Source: JALHVH01 sp963773685 (GTDB taxonomy: Bacteria; Acidobacteriota; Aminicenantia; Aminicenantales; Saccharicenantaceae). From it: a stretch of DNA of 64,000 bases. Below, piece by piece: positions 7,583 through 15,273 of this stretch; the first letter of the stretch is position 1; each line of letters opens with the position of its first letter. The notes under the pieces were generated by a model. It did not search any database. It worked only from the letters and a program-made list of their open reading frames with translations, and was not told the DNA's origin. The translations under genes were made by a program, and so were the position numbers. Where the stretch lies: contig CAVZBY010000011.1 in the NCBI GenBank assembly GCA_963773685.1, forward strand, positions 496,001 to 560,000. The letters run 5' to 3'.

Positions 7583-10198
7583 ATGTTCAAGTGGTTCATC
7601 CGTAAAGTTTTCGGGACGCAGAACGAACGCGACCTGAAGAAGATCCGCCCGGTCGTTGCCGCCGTCAACGAGCTCGAACCCCGCATCCACGCCCTCTCGG
7701 ACGACCAACTGCGCGCCAAGACCGCGGAGTTCAAGGAAAAGCTCTCCCAGGGAGCGACCCTCGACGACATCCTTGTCGAGGCCTTCGCCTGCGTCCGCGA
7801 GGCCTCCCGGCGGACCCTCAAGATGCGCCACTTCGACGTCCAGATCCTCGGGGGCGTCGTCCTCCATGGCGGCCGCATCTCCGAGATGAAGACGGGCGAG
7901 GGAAAAACACTGGTCGCCACCCTCCCCGCCTACCTCAACGCCCTCGAAGGCAAGGGCGTCCATATCGTCACCGTCAACGACTACCTGGCCAAGCGCGACA
8001 CCGAATGGATGGGCCAGATCTACCGGTTCCTCGGCCTCAGCGTGGGGACCATCTATCACGACATCGACGAGAAGGTCCGCTACGACGCCTACCGCCGCGA
8101 CATCACGTACGGCACGAACAACGAGTTCGGCTTCGATTACCTCCGGGACAACATGAAGTTCCGGCTCACCGACCTCGTCCAGCGCGAATTCAATTACGCC
8201 ATCGTCGACGAGGTGGACAGCATCCTCATCGACGAGGCCCGGACGCCGCTCATCATCTCCGGGCCGACCGATGAATCGACGGCTCTTTACTACAAGGTCG
8301 ACAGCCTGGTCCGCCACTTCCACAAGGACAAGCACTACCAGCTCGACGAGAAGACGCGGACCGTGTCCATCTCCGAGACCGGCGTCGCCGAGGCCGAGAA
8401 ATACCTCGGCGTTCCCAACCTCTACGACCTTGCCCAGATGGACCTTGTCCACGCCATCAATCAGTCCCTCAAGGCCCACACGCTCTTCAAGCGGGACGTC
8501 GATTACATGGTCAAGGACGGCCAGGTCATCATCGTCGACGAGTTCACCGGGCGGCTGATGCCCGGCCGCCGCTACAGCGACGGCCTCCATCAGGCCCTGG
8601 AAGCCAAGGAGAAGGTCAAGGTCGAGCAGGAATACCAGACCCTGGCCTCCATCACCTTCCAGAACTATTTCCGCATGTACAAGAAGCTCGCGGGGATGAC
8701 CGGGACGGCCCTGACCGAAGCCGAGGAATTCCGGCACATCTACGGCCTCGACGTCGTCGAGGTCCCGACCAACATGCCCCTCATCCGCCTGGAATGCCCG
8801 GACGTCATCTACCGGACCTCGGGCGAGAAGTGGAACGCCGTCGTCGAGGAGATCATGGAGAGCCACGGCAAGGGCCGCCCCCTTCTCGTCGGCACGGTCT
8901 CCATCGAAAAGTCCGAGCACCTCAGCACCCTGCTCCGGAGGAAGAACGTCAAGCACGTCGTCCTCAACGCCAAGTACCACGAGCAGGAGGCCCAGATCAT
9001 CGCCCAGGCCGGCCGCGTCGGCGCCGTGACCATCGCCACCAATATGGCCGGCCGCGGCGTGGACATCCTGCTCGGCGGCAACCCCGAGTTCCTGGCCCGG
9101 GAAAACCTGAAGAAGGCCGCGATCGACCCGGTCAAGGCGACGCCCGAACAGCTCGCCAAGGCCACGGAAGAGGTCGCGGCAACGACGCTCGAGGAGCACA
9201 ATAAGGTCGTCGCGCTCGAGGGCCTCCACGTCATCGGGACCGAGCGCCATGAGGCGCGGCGCATCGACAACCAGCTGCGCGGACGAGCGGGCCGCCAGGG
9301 CGACCCCGGCTCGTCCCGGTTCTATATGTCCCTCGAGGACGACCTCATGCGGATCTTCGGCAGCGACCGCATCTCGGGACTCATGGCCCGGATCGGGATG
9401 GGCGAAGGCGTCCCCATCGAGCACGCCATGGTCTCCCGGGCCATCGAGCGGGCCCAGAAGCAGGTCGAATCCCAGAACTTCTCCATCCGCAAGCATCTCC
9501 TCGAGTACGACGACGTCATGAACAAGCAGAGGGTGGCCATCTACGGCCAGCGGAAGGACATCCTCCACGGCAAGGACCTCAAGGAGTATTTCGCCGAGCT
9601 CGTCGAATCCATCCTCGACTGGCTCCTGGATACGTCGGCCAATAAGGACAAGCAGCCCGACGAGTGGGACAGGGACGGTCTGAAGACCGGCGTCTTCGCC
9701 CAGTTCGCCCTGGATATCGACAAGCTGGGCATCGACTGGGGGGCCGTCACCCACGAGGACCTGCGGGAGAGGATCCTCGCCGCCCTGAAGGCGTCCTACG
9801 AAGACAAGGAGAAGCTCCTCGGCCCCGACCGCATGCGGGAGTTCGAGCGGATGATCCTCCTCCAGGTCATCGACTCCCAATGGAAGGACCACCTCCTCGA
9901 GATGGACCACCTCAAGGAAGGCATCGGCCTCAGGGGGTACGGCCAGAGGGACCCGCTCGTCGAGTACAAGAAGGAAGGCTACGAGATGTTCCAGGCGATG
10001 ATGGACCGGGTGGAGGAGGACGCCCTGCGCTACCTGTTCCTCATCCAGCCGGTCGTCTCCGAAGAGGCGCCCCAACAGCCCGTGCGGCGTGAGCGCCCGC
10101 TGTTCTACCAGAGGTCCGAAGGCGGGGCCGCGGAGATCGAGGCGCCGAAGGCGAAGGAGGCCCGGGCCACGATCCCCGGCCGCAGAAGGAAAAGATAA
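7583..10198 (+). CDS. secA: Preprotein translocase ATPase SecA
   Basis: An 871-residue SecA, the cytosolic motor that pushes preproteins through SecYEG. Walker A is MKTGEGKT (about residue 103) and Walker B is VDEVDS. The preprotein cross-linking domain, second helicase lobe (GRAGRQGDPG) and helical scaffold follow in order. The C-terminus ends in a basic GRRRKR tail and lacks the Cys-rich zinc motif that binds SecB in many species. That makes SecB-dependent targeting through this tail unlikely. It is followed 14 nt later by guaB. Confidence 0.98.
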   Translation: MFKWFIRKVFGTQNERDLKKIRPVVAAVNELEPRIHALSDDQLRAKTAEFKEKLSQGATLDDILVEAFACVREASRRTLKMRHFDVQILGGVVLHGGRISEMKTGEGKTLVATLPAYLNALEGKGVHIVTVNDYLAKRDTEWMGQIYRFLGLSVGTIYHDIDEKVRYDAYRRDITYGTNNEFGFDYLRDNMKFRLTDLVQREFNYAIVDEVDSILIDEARTPLIISGPTDESTALYYKVDSLVRHFHKDKHYQLDEKTRTVSISETGVAEAEKYLGVPNLYDLAQMDLVHAINQSLKAHTLFKRDVDYMVKDGQVIIVDEFTGRLMPGRRYSDGLHQALEAKEKVKVEQEYQTLASITFQNYFRMYKKLAGMTGTALTEAEEFRHIYGLDVVEVPTNMPLIRLECPDVIYRTSGEKWNAVVEEIMESHGKGRPLLVGTVSIEKSEHLSTLLRRKNVKHVVLNAKYHEQEAQIIAQAGRVGAVTIATNMAGRGVDILLGGNPEFLARENLKKAAIDPVKATPEQLAKATEEVAATTLEEHNKVVALEGLHVIGTERHEARRIDNQLRGRAGRQGDPGSSRFYMSLEDDLMRIFGSDRISGLMARIGMGEGVPIEHAMVSRAIERAQKQVESQNFSIRKHLLEYDDVMNKQRVAIYGQRKDILHGKDLKEYFAELVESILDWLLDTSANKDKQPDEWDRDGLKTGVFAQFALDIDKLGIDWGAVTHEDLRERILAALKASYEDKEKLLGPDRMREFERMILLQVIDSQWKDHLLEMDHLKEGIGLRGYGQRDPLVEYKKEGYEMFQAMMDRVEEDALRYLFLIQPVVSEEAPQQPVRRERPLFYQRSEGGAAEIEAPKAKEARATIPGRRRKR

Positions 10199-10212
10199 GG
10201 CTAGGAGGCCCC

Positions 10213-11679
10213 ATGCTGGAACGCGACATCAGGGAAGGGTTGACCTTCGATGACGTCCTCATCGTCCCGGCCGCGTCCGACGTGAACCCCGCGGAGGCGG
10301 AGGTCGGAACCCGCCTCAGCCGGCATATCCCTCTCTGCGTTCCGGTCATCAGCTCGGCCATGGACACCGTGACGGCCTCGCGCATGGCCATCGCCATGGC
10401 CCAGCAGGGCGGCCTGGGGATCATCCACCGCAACATGTCCGTCGAGCTCCAGGCCGAAGAGGTGGACAAGGTCAAACGCCATGAGAGCGGCATGATCGTC
10501 GACCCCATCACGATGCGGCCCGAGGAGAAGATCGAGAAGGCCATCGAGGTCATGAAGAAATACCGCATCTCGGGCCTCCCCGTCACGGACGCGGACAACA
10601 AGCTCGTCGGCATCGTCACCAACCGGGACATCCGGTTCGAGACCCGGCTGAGCACACCGGTTGCCAAGGTCATGACCCGGAAGCTCATCACCGTCCCCAT
10701 CGGGACGTCCCTCGAAGAGGCCGAGAAGCTCTTCCACGAGCACAAGATCGAGAAGATCATGATGGTGGACGAGCACTACCGCCTGAAGGGGCTCATCACC
10801 TACAAGGACATCCTCAAGCGGACCCAATACCCGGGCGCGGCCAAGGACCCCCTCGGCCGACTGCGGGTGGGGGCGGCGGTCGGCGTCGGCGCGGATACCC
10901 TCAAGCGGGTCCAGGCGCTCGTCGAGGCCAAGTGCGACGTCCTTGTCGTCGACAACGCCCACGGCCACTCGCAACGGGTCCTGGATACGATCCGCCTGAT
11001 CCGGAAGGAGTGCCCCGACCAGGAGCTCGTCGCCGGGAACATCGGGACCGCCGAGGCCGCCAGGGCGCTCGTCGACCTGGGCGTCGACGCCGTCAAGGTC
11101 GGCGTCGGGCCGGGCTCCATTTGCACGACCCGGGTCATCACGGGGGCCGGCATCCCCCAGATCACGGCCATCTCCGAGGTCTTCAAGGTCACGGGCCCGA
11201 AGGGCATCCCCCTCATCGCCGACGGCGGCATCAAGTTCTCCGGGGACATCGCCAAGGCCATCGCCGCCGGAGCCGATTCCGTCATGCTGGGCAATCTCCT
11301 GGCGGGGACGGACGAGGCCCCGGGCGAGGTCGTCATGTACCAGGGACGGGCCTACAAGACGTACAGGGGCATGGGCTCCCTCGAGGCCATGAAGGAAGGC
11401 CAGAGCCGGGACCGCTACTTCCAGGATATGGTCCCCGCCGACGCCAAGCTCGTCCCCGAGGGCATCGAGGGCCGCGTCCCCTACAAGGGCAGCGCCACGG
11501 CCATCGTCCAGATGCTCGTCGGCGGGCTCAAGGCGGGCATGGGCTATGCCGGATGCCGGACGATCCCCGAGCTCCAGGCGAAAGCCCGGTTCATCAAGAT
11601 CACCCAAGCCAGCCTCAAGGAAAGCCACGTCCACGACGTGGTCATCACGAAGGAAGCTCCCAACTATCACCAGGAGTGA
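10213..11679 (+). CDS. guaB: Inosine-5'-monophosphate dehydrogenase
   Basis: A 488-residue IMPDH that oxidises IMP to XMP with NAD+, the first committed step to GMP. Two CBS domains are inserted at about residues 95-205 (ITMRPEEKIE, then a second repeat). The catalytic Cys loop is GPGSICTTRV (about 305) and the flap follows near GSLEAM. AGGAGG lies 6 nt before the ATG, so this gene uses a normal Shine-Dalgarno and is probably cotranscribed with secA. Confidence 0.98.
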   Translation: MLERDIREGLTFDDVLIVPAASDVNPAEAEVGTRLSRHIPLCVPVISSAMDTVTASRMAIAMAQQGGLGIIHRNMSVELQAEEVDKVKRHESGMIVDPITMRPEEKIEKAIEVMKKYRISGLPVTDADNKLVGIVTNRDIRFETRLSTPVAKVMTRKLITVPIGTSLEEAEKLFHEHKIEKIMMVDEHYRLKGLITYKDILKRTQYPGAAKDPLGRLRVGAAVGVGADTLKRVQALVEAKCDVLVVDNAHGHSQRVLDTIRLIRKECPDQELVAGNIGTAEAARALVDLGVDAVKVGVGPGSICTTRVITGAGIPQITAISEVFKVTGPKGIPLIADGGIKFSGDIAKAIAAGADSVMLGNLLAGTDEAPGEVVMYQGRAYKTYRGMGSLEAMKEGQSRDRYFQDMVPADAKLVPEGIEGRVPYKGSATAIVQMLVGGLKAGMGYAGCRTIPELQAKARFIKITQASLKESHVHDVVITKEAPNYHQE

Positions 11680-11697
11680 CCCGAAAAGGAGGCCCTG

Positions 11698-12114
11698 ATG
11701 TCTCTCGGAACGATCAAGATCATCATCGCCATCGCCCTGGTGTCGGTGGGGATCGCCGCGTTCGTGAGCCAGATGCTCCGGATGGGGCGGCCCGGAAGGG
11801 AGGGCGACCCCGACAAGCTCCTGAGGTTCCACAGATGGGCCGGACGCCTCTTCCTCGTCCTGCTCGTTCCGCTCGCCTTCCTGGGCGCGAAATTCTGGAT
11901 CTCGGCCGGGGATTCCCTATCCCTGAGGGCGGGGTTTCACGTCGTTCTGGCCCTCTCCCTTCTCGTCGTCGTCCTGATCAAGTACCTGACCGTCCGCGCC
12001 TACCGGGGCTTCCTGAGAATGGCCCCGACGCTGGGCATGACGATCTTCGCCCTGATGCTGCTCGTCTTCGCCCTGTCGGCCGTCTTCGCCGGCCTGATGC
12101 TCATCTCAAGATAG
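11698..12114 (+). CDS. Small four-helix membrane protein, function unknown
   Basis: A 138-residue protein with four predicted membrane spans (about residues 5-27, 47-68, 77-98 and 108-135) and short loops; no catalytic motif was recognised. AAAAGGAGG lies 8 nt before the ATG. It follows guaB by 18 nt and is likely the last gene of the secA-guaB transcription unit. Its end overlaps the convergent panD stop by 9 nt. The fold might resemble small cytochrome b561-like proteins, but this is not supported by conserved His residues. Confidence 0.7.
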   Translation: MSLGTIKIIIAIALVSVGIAAFVSQMLRMGRPGREGDPDKLLRFHRWAGRLFLVLLVPLAFLGAKFWISAGDSLSLRAGFHVVLALSLLVVVLIKYLTVRAYRGFLRMAPTLGMTIFALMLLVFALSAVFAGLMLISR

Positions 12115-12471
12115 GGGCTTCGCGCCCTTGATCCGGTTCTTCCCGTCCACGAGGACCGCCTTGGGCATGAAGAATTCGAGCTCGTCGTCGTCGAGGAGGG
12201 CGTAGGCGGCGATGATGACCTTGTCCCCTTTCCCGGCCTTGTGGGCCGCCGCCCCGTAGATCGCCACGGTACCCGAGCCCTTTTCGGCCTTGATCAGGTA
12301 TGTCGAAAACCGCTCTCCCGTCGTGACATTGTAAACGTCCACTTTCTGATAGGGATGCAGGTCCGCCGCTTTCATCAGGTCCTCGTCGAGGCCCAGGCTT
12401 CCCTCGTAATTCAGATCGGCCGCCGTTACGGTGGCCCGATGGATCTTTCCCGTCATAAATTCTCTTTTCAT
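12106..12471 (-). CDS. panD: Aspartate 1-decarboxylase (pyruvoyl enzyme)
   Basis: A 121-residue proenzyme that makes beta-alanine for pantothenate. Autocleavage between Gly24 and Ser25 in NYEGS creates the pyruvoyl group, and the position of Ser25 supports the ATG at 12471 as the start. Other family marks are KIHRATVT and the YGAAAHKAGKGD segment. Its ATG overlaps the panC stop (ATGA), showing translational coupling in a panB-panC-panD operon. Confidence 0.97.
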   Translation of the reverse strand: MKREFMTGKIHRATVTAADLNYEGSLGLDEDLMKAADLHPYQKVDVYNVTTGERFSTYLIKAEKGSGTVAIYGAAAHKAGKGDKVIIAAYALLDDDELEFFMPKAVLVDGKNRIKGAKPLS

Positions 12472-13328
12472 GATCTGCTTTCCTTTCGCAGGATACGGAC
12501 GTTGTCGATGAGCCGCGTCCGGCCGATGTGAACGGCCATGGCGATCAGGGCCTCCCCGTCGATGCGGTCGAGAGGGCGGAGGCTCACGGGGTCGACGACC
12601 GCGACGTAATCGAGGCGGGCCCGCGGCTCGCCCGCGACGGCTTCTTTGATCCTGTCGGAGACCGCGCCCGCGGCCCTTTCCCCCGCCTCGATCATTCGAC
12701 GGGCGTCGGCCAGACTTCGCGACAGGACAAGGGCGGCCTTCCGCTCTTCCGCCGACAGATAGCTGTTCCGCGAGCTCAGGGCCAGGCCATCCGCGTCGCG
12801 GACCAGGGGCAGAGCTTCGACGCGGACGTCCAGATCGAGATCGGCGGCCATCCTCCTCAGGATGATGACCTGCTGGGCGTCCTTCCAGCCGAAGTAGGCC
12901 GCGTCGGGCCTGGCGATGTTGAAGAGCTTGAGGACGACGGTGCAGACGCCGCGGAAGTGACCCGGCCGGGAGCGGCCGCAGAGCCTGTCTTCGAGGTCCT
13001 CCACGGTGACGTACGTCCGATAGCCCTCGGGATACATATCGGAGGGCTCGGGATGGAAGACATAATCGACCCCTTCCTTCTCGAGCAATCCGGCGTCCCG
13101 GTCGAAGTTCCTCGGATAGGACCCGAGGTCCTCCTTCGGGCCGAACTGGGCGGGGTTGACGAAGATGGAGACGACGGTGACGTCGGATTTCGCCCGACAT
13201 TCGCGGACGAGGCTGAGGTGGCCTTCATGAAGGGAACCCATGGTCGGAACGAGGCCGATCCGCTTCCCGAGCGCCCGGATCTCCCGGGAAAGGGCCTTCA
13301 TTTCAGCGACCGTCCGGATGGTCTTCAT
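12468..13328 (-). CDS. panC: Pantothenate synthetase
   Basis: A 286-residue ligase that joins pantoate and beta-alanine with ATP, releasing AMP. The HIGH-like motif is PTMGSLHEGHLSLV (about residues 29-42), FVNPAQFG binds pantoate, and the KMSKS-like loop is SSRNSYLS. The length is typical. The start overlaps the end of panB by 4 nt and the end overlaps panD. Confidence 0.98.
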   Translation of the reverse strand: MKTIRTVAEMKALSREIRALGKRIGLVPTMGSLHEGHLSLVRECRAKSDVTVVSIFVNPAQFGPKEDLGSYPRNFDRDAGLLEKEGVDYVFHPEPSDMYPEGYRTYVTVEDLEDRLCGRSRPGHFRGVCTVVLKLFNIARPDAAYFGWKDAQQVIILRRMAADLDLDVRVEALPLVRDADGLALSSRNSYLSAEERKAALVLSRSLADARRMIEAGERAAGAVSDRIKEAVAGEPRARLDYVAVVDPVSLRPLDRIDGEALIAMAVHIGRTRLIDNVRILRKESRS

Positions 13329-14221
13329 CGCGCGCCCCGCTTCGTTCCCCGGGCGCTCGCGCGACCGAGCCCCGCAACGATCCGGCCGGCTTCGGCGGGC
13401 TTGAGGTGATAGGACGTCGCGTCGTCGGGGAACGAGCCCTTCCGGACGTCGTCCGCATAGGCGCGGACCGCCGTGCCGATGACCGAATCGAGGTCCGCGT
13501 ACCGGCGGACGAACTTCGGGAGGTATCCCGTCGCGTAGCCCATCATGTCATGGAAGACCAGGACCTGGCCGTCGCAGTGCGGCCCGGCTCCGATGCCGAT
13601 GGTCGGGATGTCGAGCCGCGAGGTGACCTCGCGGGCGATCTCCAGCGGCACCGATTCCAGGACGACGGAGAACGCGCCGGCCCTTTCGAGGTCCCTGGCC
13701 CCCGCAAGGATCTTCCGGGCTTCCCCGAGGGTCGTCCCCCGGACCTTGTAGGAACCCAGGCCGCAGATGGATTGGGGGGTCAACCCGACGTGTCCCATGA
13801 CCGGGATCTCGGCCTCGACGAGGGCTTCGACGGTCTTCAGCCGCCTCGCGGAGGCCCCCTCGATCTTGACCCCTCCGGCCCCGGCCTCCTTGAGAAAGCG
13901 GGCCGCGTTCCGGACGGAGTCCTCCTCCGACAGATGGAAGGAGAGATAGGGCATGTCGGCGACGACCAGGGCGCGCCGGGCCGCCCGGGCCACGGCTTTC
14001 GTGTGGTGGAGCATGTCCTCCATGGTCACGGGCACGGTGCTTCCGTGACCGAGGACGACCATGCCCAGGGAATCGCCGACGAGGAGGACGTCGATGCCTC
14101 CGTCGTCGAGGATGCGGGCCGTGGGGAAGTCATAGGCAGTCAGGACCGCGATCCTGGTCCCGGACGCCTTCAAGGCGCGGAGCGAAGGCGCGGTCACTCT
14201 GGGGGAATCCTGTCCGGACAT
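13325..14221 (-). CDS. panB: 3-methyl-2-oxobutanoate hydroxymethyltransferase
   Basis: A 298-residue PanB that transfers a hydroxymethyl group from methylene-tetrahydrofolate to ketoisovalerate, making ketopantoate. Motifs include TAYDFPTA, VGDSLGMVVLGH (Mg2+ and substrate) and the VKIEGA stretch. The ATG at 14221 is preferred because AGAAAGGA lies 7-8 nt upstream. A start seven codons earlier would have no such site. It is the first gene of panBCD. Confidence 0.97.
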   Translation of the reverse strand: MSGQDSPRVTAPSLRALKASGTRIAVLTAYDFPTARILDDGGIDVLLVGDSLGMVVLGHGSTVPVTMEDMLHHTKAVARAARRALVVADMPYLSFHLSEEDSVRNAARFLKEAGAGGVKIEGASARRLKTVEALVEAEIPVMGHVGLTPQSICGLGSYKVRGTTLGEARKILAGARDLERAGAFSVVLESVPLEIAREVTSRLDIPTIGIGAGPHCDGQVLVFHDMMGYATGYLPKFVRRYADLDSVIGTAVRAYADDVRKGSFPDDATSYHLKPAEAGRIVAGLGRASARGTKRGAR

Positions 14222-14332
14222 GTTGCGTTCCTTTCTCCCCACCCCGCCTTGCGGGGTTGAGGTAAAGTCTCCTCGTCTCGTTCCTCGGGAGTCGCGGCAC
14301 CCGAAAGGGTGTCCACGCTCCCTTCTATTGTA
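14222..14332 (-). promoter_or_regulatory. Intergenic leader of panBCD with two hairpins
   Basis: The minus strand carries a -10-like TACAAT right after the upstream stop codon but no clear -35. It is followed by two GC hairpins: ACACCC/GGGTGC with a TTTC loop, and CCCCGC/GCGGGG with an AAG loop (14243-14257). The ribosome binding site comes next. The arrangement could be a regulatory leader or simple terminator remnants. No U-tract is visible. Confidence 0.35.
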
Positions 14333-15000
14333 TCATTTTTTCGGCGGCTTGGCCCCGAAGCTTTGCGGGACGTAATAGAGGCTGCCCTTCTTCATCTGCC
14401 GGACCTGCTCGAGGAGATCGTCGACGTCGTCCTCCCGGTCGAGGTCCAGGTCGTCGGCCTTGACGACGAGGAGCGGGGCGGCCTGATAATTGAAGAAGAA
14501 ATAATCGAAGGCCTCGACGATATCCTCGAGGTACTTCTCGGAGATGTTCTTCTCCGTCGGGTCCCCTTCCCGGGCGATCCGGCGGACGAGCGTCGGCACG
14601 GAGATCTGGAGGTAGATGACGAGGTCCGGCTTGGGAACGCGCTCGGCGAGGATGCCGTAGATCTTGTCATAGACGAGCAGCTCGTCGTCGGAGAGCGTCT
14701 GGTAGGCGTAGATCTTGTCCTTCTCGAACAGGTAATCGCAGATGAGCCGCTCGACGAACAGGTCCCGCTGGAAGAGGCGGACCTGCTGGTGGTAACGGTT
14801 GGCCAGGAAGACGAGCTGTGCCAGGAAGGCCGCGCCCTCCTTCTCCGCGTAGAATTCCTTCAGGTACGGGTTGCCGACATGGTCGAGGACCAGCTTCCCC
14901 CCGCGCGCTGGGCCAGGACGCTTGCCAGGCGGCCCTTGCGGGACTTGAAGACGCCCTCGACGGCGATGTGCTTGAAGGGCAGATCGACGGTATTCCTCAT
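14333..15000 (-). CDS. Deoxynucleoside-kinase-like protein, frameshifted, degenerate P-loop
   Basis: A protein of about 222 residues related to deoxynucleoside kinases (deoxyadenosine/deoxyguanosine type). It shows FLANRYHQQ, the DLVIYLQ strand, the arginine-rich lid VRRIAREGDPTEKNISEKYL and a FDYFFFNY tail. A single missing base in a G run (14897-14902) splits the first 34 residues from the rest. Restoring one G joins AQRAGG to KLVLDH. Where the P-loop GxxxxGK(T/S) should be, the sequence is GVFKSRKGR, so the second Gly and the Thr/Ser are lost. It may be inactive or have a changed role. It has a strong promoter of its own. Confidence 0.75.
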
Positions 15001-15023
15001 GTACGGTCCCGCAAACTGACTTG

Positions 15024-15052
15024 TTTATATCCGATAAAACGTGACAAGTCAA
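15024..15052 (-). promoter_or_regulatory. Predicted sigma70 promoter of the kinase-like gene
   Basis: TTGACT (15052 to 15047), a 17-nt spacer and TATAAA (15029 to 15024) on the minus strand, 23 nt before the ATG at 15000. Confidence 0.75.
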
Positions 15053-15056
15053 CGCG

Positions 15057-15257
15057 CTATTTCTCGACGGCCTCCAGGGGGACGACGATCCAGGCGATGA
15101 CGTAGAAGAGAAGCATCGGCAGGACGGCCGTGACGAGGGCCAGCCCGACGAAGATCAGCCGGACGAGGGACGGATCGATGTCGAAATAGTCGGCGAGCCC
15201 GGCGCAGACCCCGCCGAGCATCTTCCGGCTCAAAGACCTGGTCAGCTTCTTGGCCAT
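15057..15257 (-). CDS. PspC-domain membrane protein
   Basis: A 66-residue protein made almost entirely of a PspC domain: KMLGGVCAGLADYFDIDPSL followed by one long membrane helix with a proline near its centre. PspC-type proteins sense or respond to envelope stress in the phage-shock system, but no pspA or pspB is nearby. AAGGAGG lies 6 nt before the ATG. It follows the KimA-like gene by 16 nt on the same strand and is probably cotranscribed with it. Confidence 0.9.
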   Translation of the reverse strand: MAKKLTRSLSRKMLGGVCAGLADYFDIDPSLVRLIFVGLALVTAVLPMLLFYVIAWIVVPLEAVEK

Positions 15258-15273
15258 GGGTGCCTCCTTGGAC

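Noticed and set aside
7484..10075. Long minus-strand frame opposite secA
   Set aside because: secA is certain. The opposite frame is compositionally biased and has no start signals.
15057..15257. A full phage-shock operon
   Set aside because: Only the PspC domain is present. No pspA, pspB or pspF-like gene is adjacent, and the NtrC-type gene at 34518 has a receiver domain unlike PspF.
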